NCBI GenBank assembly: GCA_963575745.1
Contig: CAUYUJ010014542.1
Span: 41,001-105,000 of the forward strand
Reading direction: 5' to 3'
From: Prorocentrum cordatum
Taxonomy: Eukaryota; Sar; Dinophyceae; Prorocentrales; Prorocentraceae
Length of the DNA stretch: 64,000 bases
Below the pieces are notes generated by a model. It was not told the origin of the DNA. It did not search any database and saw nothing but the letters and a program-made list of their open reading frames with translations. Both the position numbers and the translations under genes were made by a program. Within the stretch, counting starts at the first letter, position 1. Each line of letters starts with the position of its first letter. Shown in pieces: positions 51,601 to 59,919 of the stretch.

Positions 51601-52766
51601 CAGCGCGCGTGTCTGTCTAATTGGTCGGACAAGTGGCAATTGACGTAGATGCGGTCGAGCCGAGATCGGGCCGAGGAAGACGCGCGCGTGCGCTCAGACT
51701 GATGCATCTCGGCGAGCCCAAACCGATCTCCAATCACAGCCTTGAAATGGTTCTCGTCGCGGGCGTCCCGGGCGCCGGAAGGCGTCATGGTGGCCAGAGC
51801 AGTCCTGTCCACGTCGGCCGTGGCCCGGTTGAAGTCCCCCGCCAAGATCGTGAGACAGTCCTCAGCGGGAGCTAAGGCATCTCCGATTCTGGAGCGGAGC
51901 AAGGAACGAAGATCAAAGTAGGAATGCATCGCGGGTCTCCGGGAAGGCGGGACCCCGTGAAGATCTTCATCTGCAGGGGCGCGATGGCTGCCCGCGTGCG
52001 CATAGACGACGACGATGTCCAGCGCACCGAGGGGGCCGCGTAAACAAAGTTTCGCAGCACCGCCTCTCCAGATATGAATCCAACGAGGCTGCTCCGTGAA
52101 CTGTCGCAGAAATGCGCGTCGAACAACCACCCCAACCCCGGCCTGTCCTTGCGAGGCCCCCTCCGACCACCAAGCTGTCGTGCCAGGAGGGGCGCGCCAA
52201 GTGGAATTGCTCGTCTCGGAGCCGTGCGCCTCGGTGATCAGGCAGATGTCAGATTTCAGCATAAGCTTGTTGACGTAGGAACTCTTGGCCTCGAAGCGAT
52301 GGACGTCCGTAGCGAAGAGCGCCTGGGCGTTCCAAGTCGTGACAGAGAAATCCCCCGTGCACTGGCCACGGCGATTTGCTGCAAGGGCGGCGGGCGCCGG
52401 AAGGCGCGTCAGAGGTGGCGGGAGAAGCCGGTCAGCGGGCACGGCTCCAACAGCGCGAAGTAGCCTGAGGCGGCGGTAAACGTGGACTGGGAGGTCGAGA
52501 GTGGCGCGGTCAAACGTCTGCGCGGGGAGAACCTCGTCGGCGGAGAATAGCAGACAAGGAAGACGGTGAGCAGCATGCCCAACGGGTGCAGGATATGGCG
52601 ACGCCCGAGAACACCGTGAAGGCGTAGAAGTGAACCGAGAGGCAGAAAAACACTCTGAGGAACCCCGAGAAGAGTCAAGGCTGATGGGAGCCGGCGGCTG
52701 GCAGTCTGACCACGACGGCGCGGAGGGCGCAGAGCCGTCCACGTGGGCGTGGAAGACGACGAACAC
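48666..52766 (-). CDS. LINE ORF2: endonuclease and reverse transcriptase
   Basis: At least 1366 codons. APE-type endonuclease motifs in order: TTWNAQ, LITEAHG, VVVYAHAG, LAGDFNRA, SRLDRIYVN and LPHHRAV. RT motifs: STGPDGVP, FFDFAAAFPSI (motif A), GIRQGCPLSP (motif B) and AYADDAAL (motif C, at about 50050-50075). A C-terminal C-H-C cluster (CVMGCGRAV, KHYCQC) matches the LINE zinc finger. The frame is -1 relative to ORF1 and stays open across the ORF1 stop (52874). I found no in-frame ATG before the endonuclease; the listed start is a GTG at 52766. Translation by -1 frameshift or termination-reinitiation is inferred. ORF2p makes the target-primed cDNA in the nucleus. Confidence 0.97.
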   Translation of the reverse strand: MFVVFHAHVDGSAPSAPSWSDCQPPAPISLDSSRGSSECFSASRFTSTPSRCSRASPYPAPVGHAAHRLPCLLFSADEVLPAQTFDRATLDLPVHVYRRLRLLRAVGAVPADRLLPPPLTRLPAPAALAANRRGQCTGDFSVTTWNAQALFATDVHRFEAKSSYVNKLMLKSDICLITEAHGSETSNSTWRAPPGTTAWWSEGASQGQAGVGVVVRRAFLRQFTEQPRWIHIWRGGAAKLCLRGPLGALDIVVVYAHAGSHRAPADEDLHGVPPSRRPAMHSYFDLRSLLRSRIGDALAPAEDCLTILAGDFNRATADVDRTALATMTPSGARDARDENHFKAVIGDRFGLAEMHQSERTRASSSARSRLDRIYVNCHLSDQLDRHARCSALEWRHDLPHHRAVFFTRCTPQHGDDDVRPLAASALAAPAFSRHVALEYYESLKESPDANALGRLRIYKTAMRTVATRIEKEGGAPEPAVHAEDRLAMKFIRAAEAGRLNVISSCLLRCPYLREVVDNPYRVDGNVTRHLRGARLHAVQLAREHAIDELGRSHVDLASGGDFRAAHARRRNARLIYRLAPGRAGGVSAALQPDGEVVAHPDAKAAALRSHWKQIFADKGIDEALLQKWTEDDADSRPLADSVPFDLSRFRLSRRRVRKAIEKSNNSSTGPDGVPFLAWRRNAALSTTVLFDAFQSLSSADGVSLMQACADDFNASLLFSLPKKPSGVGSTGAGYYEPANVRPLNVTNSDNRLLANAVRLLIEPVVGPRVLDIQRGFISGRSMLSNLVDIDEAAVLAACQSDEAGAIFFDFAAAFPSIAHSFLKHVFESLNWPAWLRSYIDVLYQGNFCEIVMDGARYRGFGVHRGIRQGCPLSPLLFAVTADLLLRRLRRDLPSITLRAYADDAALVDPQLLRHLAPLERTFSEYARVSGLELNVGKTVLVPLGGFSHSAIRARLRDDVPLRGALEIADSAKYLGFYVGPGRGAKSWSGVFKKMEERASVWRSVGAGMMHAVEAYQVFIASVAAFVAQLDPLPDNFSEVETRIVRKLFPGPMNWLAPDILKSLRSFGFPRDFVDVKGIAGIAKVRVAAHEAHRSGGLRVLPRAAALRTIMQETGSAARLGARYGRAASSFLFSLESALLEFTAKGAATQALLDPSTQAGRREGWQARARMAAPIPRAAAMERALRRRLDHWQLDALPGHRCRKILFNMQRIRTLVPPRVLSTVLRSSLNGWMTARRFQGTGRCVMGCGRAVDSLKHYCQCPVYHGLCWQHLRLERPEAAAALSDFLLISPSSRQLRADEPPQGGPAAAALRALSVFALYSTHNAVRHGSDGERCAELFRGFLREGARGHGPAAALLSAVHKRRQRG

Positions 52767-52873
52767 GGCGAATCCCGAGGAGCCCCACTCGTCAATGCAA
52801 TAAATTCCGAGGTCAACTCCGGACCTCGCACCCCATGAGCGGTGCCTGTCGGCGGCAGGGACACGGGGGGCAC

Positions 52874-55024
52874 CTAACCCCGTGCCCCGGGGATGTTTCC
52901 CGGCGCGATGTCCAGCTCCAACATGTCATTGCCAACCTTAATGTGGATGAGGTCCTGGCCGACCTGGATGGCCTTGTTGTGCAGGGCGGCGTGCAAGGCG
53001 TGAGTGTCAGCCTTGTTCTCGACCATCACCTTGATGGCCCCGCCAGCGGCGGGCAGACGGCCGCGGTCCACAGGGACGTAGTCCCCAGCCTTGAGGTTGT
53101 CGGGGTCGGAGGCCAGGGACAATGGGAGCCCCGTCGACGCGACCGCGTGCTGCATCAGCCTGTTCAGCACCTCGCTGTCCTGGAGCCCGATTTCGCCCTG
53201 CTCTCTGATCTCGGCGAGGTAGTCCGAGATGGAGTGGGACTTGCCTGCGCGGCGCTTGGCGGCAGCAGTGCGGGGGGCCACAGCACCAGGGGCGGCGATG
53301 ACTCGACCACCGAATCGCGAAGGGCGGTGTTTCAGCCGCGTCGCGGCGTTGGCGGCGTCCTGCAACCAGACGTCGTCCATGGTAGCCGTCCAGGAGTCAG
53401 CCGAGGCGTCAGATACCAGTAGGAACCTTGTCGGACCCAAGATGAACACCTGCGAGCATAAGGGCCAATAGTGGTGGAAAACTCCATGCCCGTTGCACTC
53501 GAGGAGGAAGGTGTCGGAGGCGGCTGCCAACCCTTTAAGGCCAAAGAAGGTGGAGCCCGGAAGATGCGCACGGCGCAGCTCGCTGAGCGTAGTGACGAGG
53601 TCGAAGTGCGTGAGGTGGCTCGGGAAGATCAGATCCAACGAAATGCGAGGCGTCTCCTCGGTGCTCAGGAGGCTCTTGCGGTGGGCGCGAGGGACCGCGC
53701 CGGACAGGAGTGGGAGGGAGCACAGGGACAGGAACTGAGGGAGACCATCCACGAGTAGATCGAACGTAACCGCCTTGACCTCGGGCAGCTGGAAGAGCGG
53801 GGCCATGTTGATCAGCTTCGGGGGGGTGCAGGGCCCGCCGAACCGCAAGGAAAATAGAGCCAAGCCCTGACGTCCAACGCGGGGGATTCCGGACATCGTG
53901 GGCAGGACCACCTCGAACGGGAAGGGGATGAATGCGATGTCTCTGACGATAGGGAGCCACGTGGCGGATAAGGGCGGGAACTGGCAAATGTCGGTGATGT
54001 TGGAGACGCTGTTCAAGCCCGTCGTCAAGGGGATAGCCGAGACAAATATGACGCTGTCGGGGCGCGAGGCGGGGGCGGAGCGCCGCAGGAAGGCGGCCAA
54101 GAGGCGGGTCAGCGAGTTGTTGTCGGAGGGGACCCAGAGCACCGCCGACTTCCCCGAGAGGTCGTCCCATAGTGTCTCGTTGCCCTTCTCCGCCTTGACC
54201 GCCAACGCGCGGGCCTCCGCTGGAGGCCGCGCAGCAGGATTGCCAGGGAGCAAAACGTCGGACCACTGCGTGTAGATCTCAACGTGCGTGGTCCGCACGA
54301 CGTCGTTGATGGCCGCCAACGCCTCCTTCCCCAGCTCCTTGAACCGCGGCAGCCGGTCAGGCCGGAAGCGGCGGCGTTCCTTGAGCACCTGCGGAAGCTC
54401 CACCTCGCACCGCGCCACAGCGGCGGAGATCTTGCCCAGCAGGACCTTGGCCTGCACTGCATCGTCCTGTGGCCAGTCGGAGGCCGAGGAGAGGGAGATG
54501 AGAGTGTACGCAGCGCGGCCCCGCGCCAAGATGTCCACGTCCGTGGGGTTGGGGCCCTCCATCCTGGCGAACCCCAGGAGCTCCCACGTGTCCTGGGCGT
54601 CGGGGTGGTAGCCCATCTTGAGGAGGATGGCCTGCAACTCCGCGATGTTGGTGGGAAGCCGGATCGGGAGCGACTGCGCGTCGATGGAGGCACCAGCGAT
54701 CGGCTGGACCAAATCGAAGTGGTGCAGTATCTCCTGCTCGACCCAGCCCCGAAGTAACGAAGCCTTGGACGGCAGTGGTTCGAGTCCAGGGGGGCTTGGA
54801 ACAAGAGCGGGGGACGCGCCATCCTGATCAACCTCTACGTCGGCCACTTGGTCGGAGACGCCGATCTCGAGGTTCCTGGTAGCCTGGGTCAGACCCGTGA
54901 CCTCAGCCGGCTGCGCAGTAGCGGGCACGTTCAGCTCCACAGCCCCGTGCGCAGCGCAGAAGGGCGAGCCCAGGACCGCCTCGCCGGCCACCCCATGGCT
55001 CAAGCAGACCTGGCAGGGAGGCAT
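52874..55024 (-). CDS. LINE ORF1 protein
   Basis: 716 aa from ATG at 55024, the first ATG in this frame. The N-terminus has a possible zinc site, CQVCLSHG ... FCAAHG. The C-terminus (GAIKVMVENKADTHALHAAL, IQVGQDLIHIKVGND) has the strand-helix pattern of an RRM-like fold, but this is only suggested by pattern. The middle is globular-looking and Leu/Pro-rich, with no family I can name. By position it should be the RNA-binding RNP component of the element. It is much longer than animal L1 ORF1p (~340 aa). Confidence 0.85.
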   Translation of the reverse strand: MPPCQVCLSHGVAGEAVLGSPFCAAHGAVELNVPATAQPAEVTGLTQATRNLEIGVSDQVADVEVDQDGASPALVPSPPGLEPLPSKASLLRGWVEQEILHHFDLVQPIAGASIDAQSLPIRLPTNIAELQAILLKMGYHPDAQDTWELLGFARMEGPNPTDVDILARGRAAYTLISLSSASDWPQDDAVQAKVLLGKISAAVARCEVELPQVLKERRRFRPDRLPRFKELGKEALAAINDVVRTTHVEIYTQWSDVLLPGNPAARPPAEARALAVKAEKGNETLWDDLSGKSAVLWVPSDNNSLTRLLAAFLRRSAPASRPDSVIFVSAIPLTTGLNSVSNITDICQFPPLSATWLPIVRDIAFIPFPFEVVLPTMSGIPRVGRQGLALFSLRFGGPCTPPKLINMAPLFQLPEVKAVTFDLLVDGLPQFLSLCSLPLLSGAVPRAHRKSLLSTEETPRISLDLIFPSHLTHFDLVTTLSELRRAHLPGSTFFGLKGLAAASDTFLLECNGHGVFHHYWPLCSQVFILGPTRFLLVSDASADSWTATMDDVWLQDAANAATRLKHRPSRFGGRVIAAPGAVAPRTAAAKRRAGKSHSISDYLAEIREQGEIGLQDSEVLNRLMQHAVASTGLPLSLASDPDNLKAGDYVPVDRGRLPAAGGAIKVMVENKADTHALHAALHNKAIQVGQDLIHIKVGNDMLELDIAPGNIPGARG

Positions 55025-55106
55025 CAGACTGTACAGGTGTGGGTGACAAAATAAAAAGGAGAGCGCCTGAATGCGCCCTGTGCGCGGGCACTTGGGGCCG
55101 GCCACG

Positions 55107-55117
55107 TTTGAGCCGGA
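55107..55117 (-). other. Possible second, older DinoSL relict in the LINE 5' region
   Basis: Minus strand CCGGCTCAAAC, a 7-nt match (GGCTCAA) to the DinoSL 3' end, 16 nt inside the clean relict. On its own this could be chance. Confidence 0.3.
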
Positions 55118-55123
55118 TGATTA

Positions 55124-55132
55124 CTTGAGCCA
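55124..55132 (-). other. DinoSL relict at the exact 5' end of the LINE
   Basis: The first 9 nt of the LINE sense strand are TGGCTCAAG, the last 9 nt of the 22-nt DinoSL, abutting the target duplication. A match at this one position by chance has odds of about 1 in 260,000. The simplest reading is that a trans-spliced LINE mRNA was reverse-transcribed to within the leader. Confidence 0.8.
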
Positions 55133-55149
55133 GTACCTCGCCGCTCCCT
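55133..55149. repeat. 17-bp target-site duplication of the LINE (right)
   Basis: Identical to 47874-47890. Confidence 0.95.
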
Positions 55150-55535
55150 GAGGGGCTTGCAATCTGCGCAACTATGGCCACTTTCGTGGGCTCCTGGGAG
55201 GCCCAGCGGAGGTGGGTCCCACGCGGACCACCTCGGTACCTCGCCGCCCCCTGGGGGGCTTGCGATCTGCGCAACTCTCGCCACTTTCGTGGGCTCCTGG
55301 GAGGCCCAGCGGAGGTGGGTCCCACGCGGACCACCTCGGTCCCTCGCCGCCCCCTGGGGGGCTTGCGATCTGCGCAACTGTCTCCACTTTCGGTGGCTCC
55401 TGGGAGGGCCAGCGGAGGTCGGTCCCACGCGGACCACCTCGGGACCTCGCCGCCCCCTGGGGGGCTTGCGATCTGCGCAACTGTCACCACATTCGTGGGG
55501 TTTGGGAGGCCCAGCGGAGGCTTTCGTGGTGTTTT
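55150..55535. repeat. ~103-bp satellite, continuation after the LINE
   Basis: About four further units of the array at 45843-47890, in the same orientation and in register with the broken unit. Confidence 0.97.
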
Positions 55536-55920
55536 AGCCCTCGCCGCCGCGCCCTTTTGTGTTCACTCTTTGGGCGAGTTTCTTTCAACGCCCCTGTGTT
55601 ACCATTTTGTATAGTTGCCGTTCCTCTTCTTGCTGCGCTCTTCTGAAATGACTGCTGGATGCTCTTCTTGCGCGCTGCGGGTCCTTCAGAATGCCAGTCA
55701 ACATTGAGTTGTCCTGAGTATCCGCCGGCCCCCTTGTGGGGCCACCAGGCTGTAGGCCCGTGATTCGCAGTTTCCTGTACCAGTTGTAGTTTGTAGTTTC
55801 CAGTGTTACAGTTCTGCTTCTTGCTGGTTACTGTAACTAGTTGATTGACCGCGCGAGGGGAGGGAGGCCCAAACCAGATTTTTAGCACCACCTGGGCGCG
55901 TTGTCTGAATTGCTGGGGGG
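55536..55920. other. No gene recognised
   Basis: Mixed sequence between two satellites. No motif found. Confidence 0.3.
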
Positions 55921-55924
55921 GCTC

Positions 55925-56340
55925 AAAATCGACACCCCTCACGCAGATCCGCGGGGTCAGGGTCCAAAAACACATGGGATTTGCCACATTTCTGAAATTC
56001 GGTGCCACCCCTCACGCAGATCCGCGGGGTCAGGGTCCAAAAACACAGGGGATTTGCCACATTTCTGAAATTCGGTGCCACCCCTCACGCAGATCCGCGG
56101 GGTCAGGGTCCAAAAACACAGGGGATTTGCCACATTTCTGAAATTCGGTGCCACCCCTCACGCAGATCCGCGGGGTCAGGGTCCAAAAACACAGGGGATT
56201 TGCCACATTTCTGAAATTCGGTGCCACCCCTCACGCAGATCCGCGGGGTCAGGGTCCAAAAACAAAGGGGATTTGCCACATTTCTGAAATTCGGTGCCAC
56301 CCCTCACGCAGATCCGCGGGGTCAGGGTCCAAAACCTGCT
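55925..56340. repeat. 73-bp satellite, about six units
   Basis: Units run CACCCCTCACGCAGATCCGC, GGGGTCAGGGTCCAAAAACA, CAGGGGATTTGCCACATTTC, TGAAATTCGGTGC. Copies are nearly identical. The first unit has a diverged left end and the last is cut at its right end. A diverged single copy is at 33330-33400. Confidence 0.97.
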
Positions 56341-57240
56341 CTTCCATGGTCCATTCTCCGAGAGAGGGGGCCGGCGGCAGGGGGCGAAGCCCTTACGGAT
56401 AATCGCCACATGTATAGAAAGGGCTGGGTACGTCACAGGGTGATTTTCCCACAACGCAGCCCTGGAGCGAGCAGCGTTGGGCAATCATTCACATTAACAT
56501 AATGACACTTCCTGCCGACGCAAGTCTTATTCAGACCGCAGGGCGGGCCGACAAAGAAAAGCGGGATAGGGACAAAACAGGGACGGGCCGGAGAGCGAGG
56601 AGCCGAGGAGCGAGCAAGGGAGGAGAAGAGGGAAGGACGACGACACGAAAGGACTGACTGGGCCGACAGCCGGAGGGACGGGGGGGCGGACGGGGGCAGC
56701 CAAGCAGGGAGAGAGAGAGGGAGAGGACACAACACACAAAGGGGAAAGAAACACAGGGGCAAGCAGGGGGAGGACACGGAGAGGGGAAGGGGAGAGGGAG
56801 AGGAGCCAAGAGACAGAGACGGGGCAAGGCAGGAGGACACACAGGGCAGAGAAAGGGCGGAGGAGAGGAAAGACGAGGACAAGACATGCAGACAAACGAG
56901 GCACCATCTGAAGATATGTGCGTACAGCGCCATGGACACAGCCACCGCCTCGCACACGCATGCAACTAGACAGGCGATTGCGCTAGAATTCCGAGGCGGA
57001 GTTTCCGGAAAATCTCGTGGATGTGTTACACAGACGCCACCGCCACTAGCGGCCACCTGAGGAGACCCCTGGCCAGAGTGAGGGGCCAGTGGAATCAACA
57101 AGCGGCGGAAAGCGAGCGGTCCTCATGCATGCCAAAGTAAGCCGTGAAAACAATGCCAGCAGAGGGTGAGAGGGAAGGGAGAGAGGACGAGGAGGGAGAG
57201 CAAGGCGACACAAACAAGAAAAATAAACGCAACGAACAGA
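56341..57240. other. No gene recognised; purine-rich
   Basis: 56560-56890 is GGAGAG/GGACAG-rich on the plus strand. No domain is visible on either strand. Confidence 0.4.
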
Positions 57241-57258
57241 ACTTAAAATAGGAAAATG

Positions 57259-57540
57259 TCAAGTGATAAATGTCTCAGTGTGGCTGATCAAATCTACCTC
57301 TTCTCGTGAAGACCTGTGTCGTGGACCTGGCCCCTGAACCCAAATCCCAGCAACAATACGTTCCAACTGCTTATGCCCAGCTTCGGCGGAAGTACAATAT
57401 TGGATAACAGTGTCGACGGCCACGTTGTCATCCACAGGCCTGCGTTGATGACGAATGCTGTTGACAGCCTGGTAGACCCCGTACACCAGCAAGGCACGGC
57501 GCACAAGGATGTCGTCACTGTCCACGCCGCCCCGGTGAAG
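57259..57540 (-). pseudogene. Fragment of a diverged LINE ORF2 C-terminus
   Basis: An ~88-codon frame with RRALLVYGVYQAVNSIRHQR aligns in pattern with the C-terminal tail of the complete LINE (SVFALYSTHNAVRHGSDGE), followed by a similar helix and a stop. The upstream RT is missing, so this would be a 5'-truncated, older copy of another LINE family. No target duplication was identified. Confidence 0.4.
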
Positions 57541-57544
57541 CCCG

Positions 57545-57720
57545 AGCCTAGCTCCGACTAGCTCTGCCCATCCCAGCTAGACTCTTGCCAGCTACGTCCA
57601 GCACAGCCTGGCTCAGCGCAGCTCGGTCCAGCCCAATCAAACTCAGTCCAGTTCAGATGAGCTCAGTCCAAGCTAGCTCAGCTCAGCCCAGGTCAACCCA
57701 GATCAGTTCAGACCTGAATT
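57545..57720. repeat. CAGCTCAG degenerate repeat, second copy
   Basis: Same ~10-bp family as 45355-45650. Confidence 0.75.
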
Positions 57721-58985
57721 AAGAACAGTGCGAATCAGCGTTCCAATGAAGTGAAACACAAAAAACAATGTACGTGCGGGGGCCCCCACACCGAAGCAGT
57801 CCTCACCTTTATCATCCAACTGTTTTCGCAGCCGTCCGGCCGGAAAGAAACCCTGACAGCGCAAAGTTCAGGAACATAGTGAGAAGGGAGCACAATGGAG
57901 GGAGGAAGGGTATATATATTGATGAGGGACGCAGAGAGGAGGGAAAAGGGAGCAGGGAAAGAGGGAAGGGGGGAGGGAGCCTGGTCCTTCTCCTTTCCGC
58001 AGGAGAAAGATTATGACAGGGGCAAGGAGGAGGGGGAGGAGGGGGAGAGAGAAGCAGAGAAGGGGCGAAGAATAAGGAGGAGAAATGAGGTGAAGGAGGC
58101 GGGGTCGGACGAGAAGGATGAGGAGAAAGAAAATTATGTAGGGGGAGATAATGGGAATAAGATGCGTACGCCCATGTGAGAGCTGCAGCGTGTACGATAG
58201 ACTTGTGCCACGCATCGCGAATGATAGAAGCGCGACTTTTTTATTCCGTGCACAAGATTGATCCCTGCAATCGCCGCCAATTAGCTCTCGGTGCAGAGAA
58301 TGTCGTACGAAAATGATGGACATCGCAAACGCAGTCAAAAAACATACTCGAAGCATGTACACTACGGTGTTGCACAGTCTGGGCACGCACCTCAAACAAC
58401 GGCTGGCTCGAAAGCAAGGCGACGGCTGCAAGGCTTCGCGTCATGGCTGCATGATCTGATCTGATCTGCGGCTCAATGGTACCGACGTGTCTGAAAACAT
58501 GCACGCATGTTCCTTGCCTCACTCAGCGGTCCTTGTCACGCATGTTGTGTAGCACACTTACGGCCACTTGAAAAATGCATGTTGCAAATAGTCTGACAAA
58601 CATGACACGTTAACAACAGGATCGAAGCAACAAGTGAAGATGCAATGTTGCCTCGAAGAGCGCCTTCGGAGTTGGCGTCTTGGCTCCAACGCAGTCCGAC
58701 AAGAATCTCATAAGCATCTCCCCCCAGTCACCGCCGCTGTTTTCGCGGACGCTCGCAATTAATCTGCAGCAGCAAGCCACCCCTTGCCCCATCATGCCAG
58801 AAGTATGCGCCAAGCTTGTATGGAGAAGTAGATACGCACAGGACTCGCACGATGAGATGGGTGAACTGACCAGGAGGAGCACACGGGAGCCTAAGAGCAA
58901 GAGTGACATCGACGACTGGCGGGGAGGAAGGAACATCATGCAGCGACGATGACAACAGAAGTGCATCCCCAGCATGCAAAAGGTT
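57721..58985. other. No gene recognised
   Basis: Includes a purine-rich stretch at 57890-58100. Nothing else can be supported. Confidence 0.3.
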
Positions 58986-58995
58986 AGCATCCTGC

Positions 58996-59136
58996 CCTTC
59001 CATCCTCTCGCAGCATTTGGAAGGAAGTCCCGTCGCTTGAGGCCAGAAGCTCCGCGGCGATGATCCTGTACAGCACGAAATGCTCTTGCTCGGGCGGCAC
59101 CCCATAGCGAACCAGCGACTGGCACGCCTGGGGGGA
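58996..59136 (-). CDS. Possible host exon, unknown function
   Basis: On the minus strand a pyrimidine run ending TTCTCCCCCCAG|G (a good 3' splice site) opens a 46-codon frame ACQSLVRYGVPPEQEHFVLYR, then a helix IIAAELLAS and FQMLREDGRAG before a stop. The composition is protein-like. The EHFVLYRI segment faintly recalls SAC3/GANP-family helices (EFxAYRIL), but this is weak and no neighbouring exon was found. It may be a pseudogene exon or chance. Confidence 0.28.
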
Positions 59137-59774
59137 GAATTCTCAAGTCTAGCGACTTCCAGTATGCTGTGCCAGCCAATGGTCCTGACACATGATCGAC
59201 AAATAAGAAAGCCTCTTACACACAAAGGCACGGCGACCTTGCGCGATGGCTTACGCAAGCCACCAATCTGGAAAACACCGCGTGGTGAAAAGAGGGCACC
59301 ACTTTCGCGGCCGTGCGTGAGCAGCTTGCGCGCGAGTGTCCGCGCAATCGACCCACCTTCGTTTGCGTCGCCCATACTATGACGAAAGCCCAACACAAGC
59401 TCGAAGCACACGGCAACCAGGACGACAACAACAGCAGATCAAGAGTACAATCGAGAGCGGCAACAGGGTGCAGTTCAAGAGGGCCTTGTTTGCACCCGGT
59501 GAAGCGGCGAACGTGCACCTTGAACTCTCTGTTCTTGCAAAGTTCTAGCGGGGACAAATGGACCACGTTGACCACGCACAACGGACCTCAGGTCATCTAA
59601 CTTCGCGCGTCGCGCCCCGCGATGCGCATATTTCAGCGTCTTGGAGGTAATCTGGGAGACCAAAGGCTACCTGAGATTGAGAGCGTCGGATACCCCCTGC
59701 CGCGCTCTCTGGGGCCTGGAAGACATGGAATTGTGCCCCTGCTGCATTCTGGACCTGCAGAAGAAGAACAAACC

Positions 59775-59918
59775 GCATAAACATCAGCGTTCGGAGCTTT
59801 GCGTGGATTTCTTGGATCGGCGGCGGGCCCCCTTCCATGGCTACGCCAGAGGCGCCGCAAGGGGGTCCAGCGCCGCTCCAAGAAATTCGCGCGGAGCTCT
59901 GAAAGCTTATGTTTATGC
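59775..59918. mobile_element. Foldback (MITE-like) element, copy 3, 144 bp
   Basis: Perfect 10-bp ends GCATAAACAT / ATGTTTATGC and ~45-bp arms (GGAGCT, GCGTGGATTTCTTGGAT) around a GC-rich loop. It is exactly as long as copy 2. Confidence 0.85.
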
Positions 59919-59919
59919 A

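Larger units (their letters stand above)
47891..55132 (-). mobile_element. Full-length LINE (non-LTR retrotransposon) inserted in the satellite
   Basis: 7,242 bp with a short poly(A) end (T run at 47891-47897 on the plus strand), a 17-bp target duplication, ORF1, and ORF2 with an APE-type endonuclease, RT and a C-terminal zinc finger. There is no internal stop in either ORF, so this copy may be competent or recently so. The 5' end starts exactly with the last 9 nt of DinoSL. The codon use is GC-rich, unlike the AT-richer copia element. The 5' non-coding part is about 108 bp and the 3' part about 775 bp. Confidence 0.97.

Noticed and set aside
55925-56340. CRISPR-like array
   Set aside because: Whole 73-bp units are identical with no variable spacers. 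It is a satellite in a eukaryotic context.
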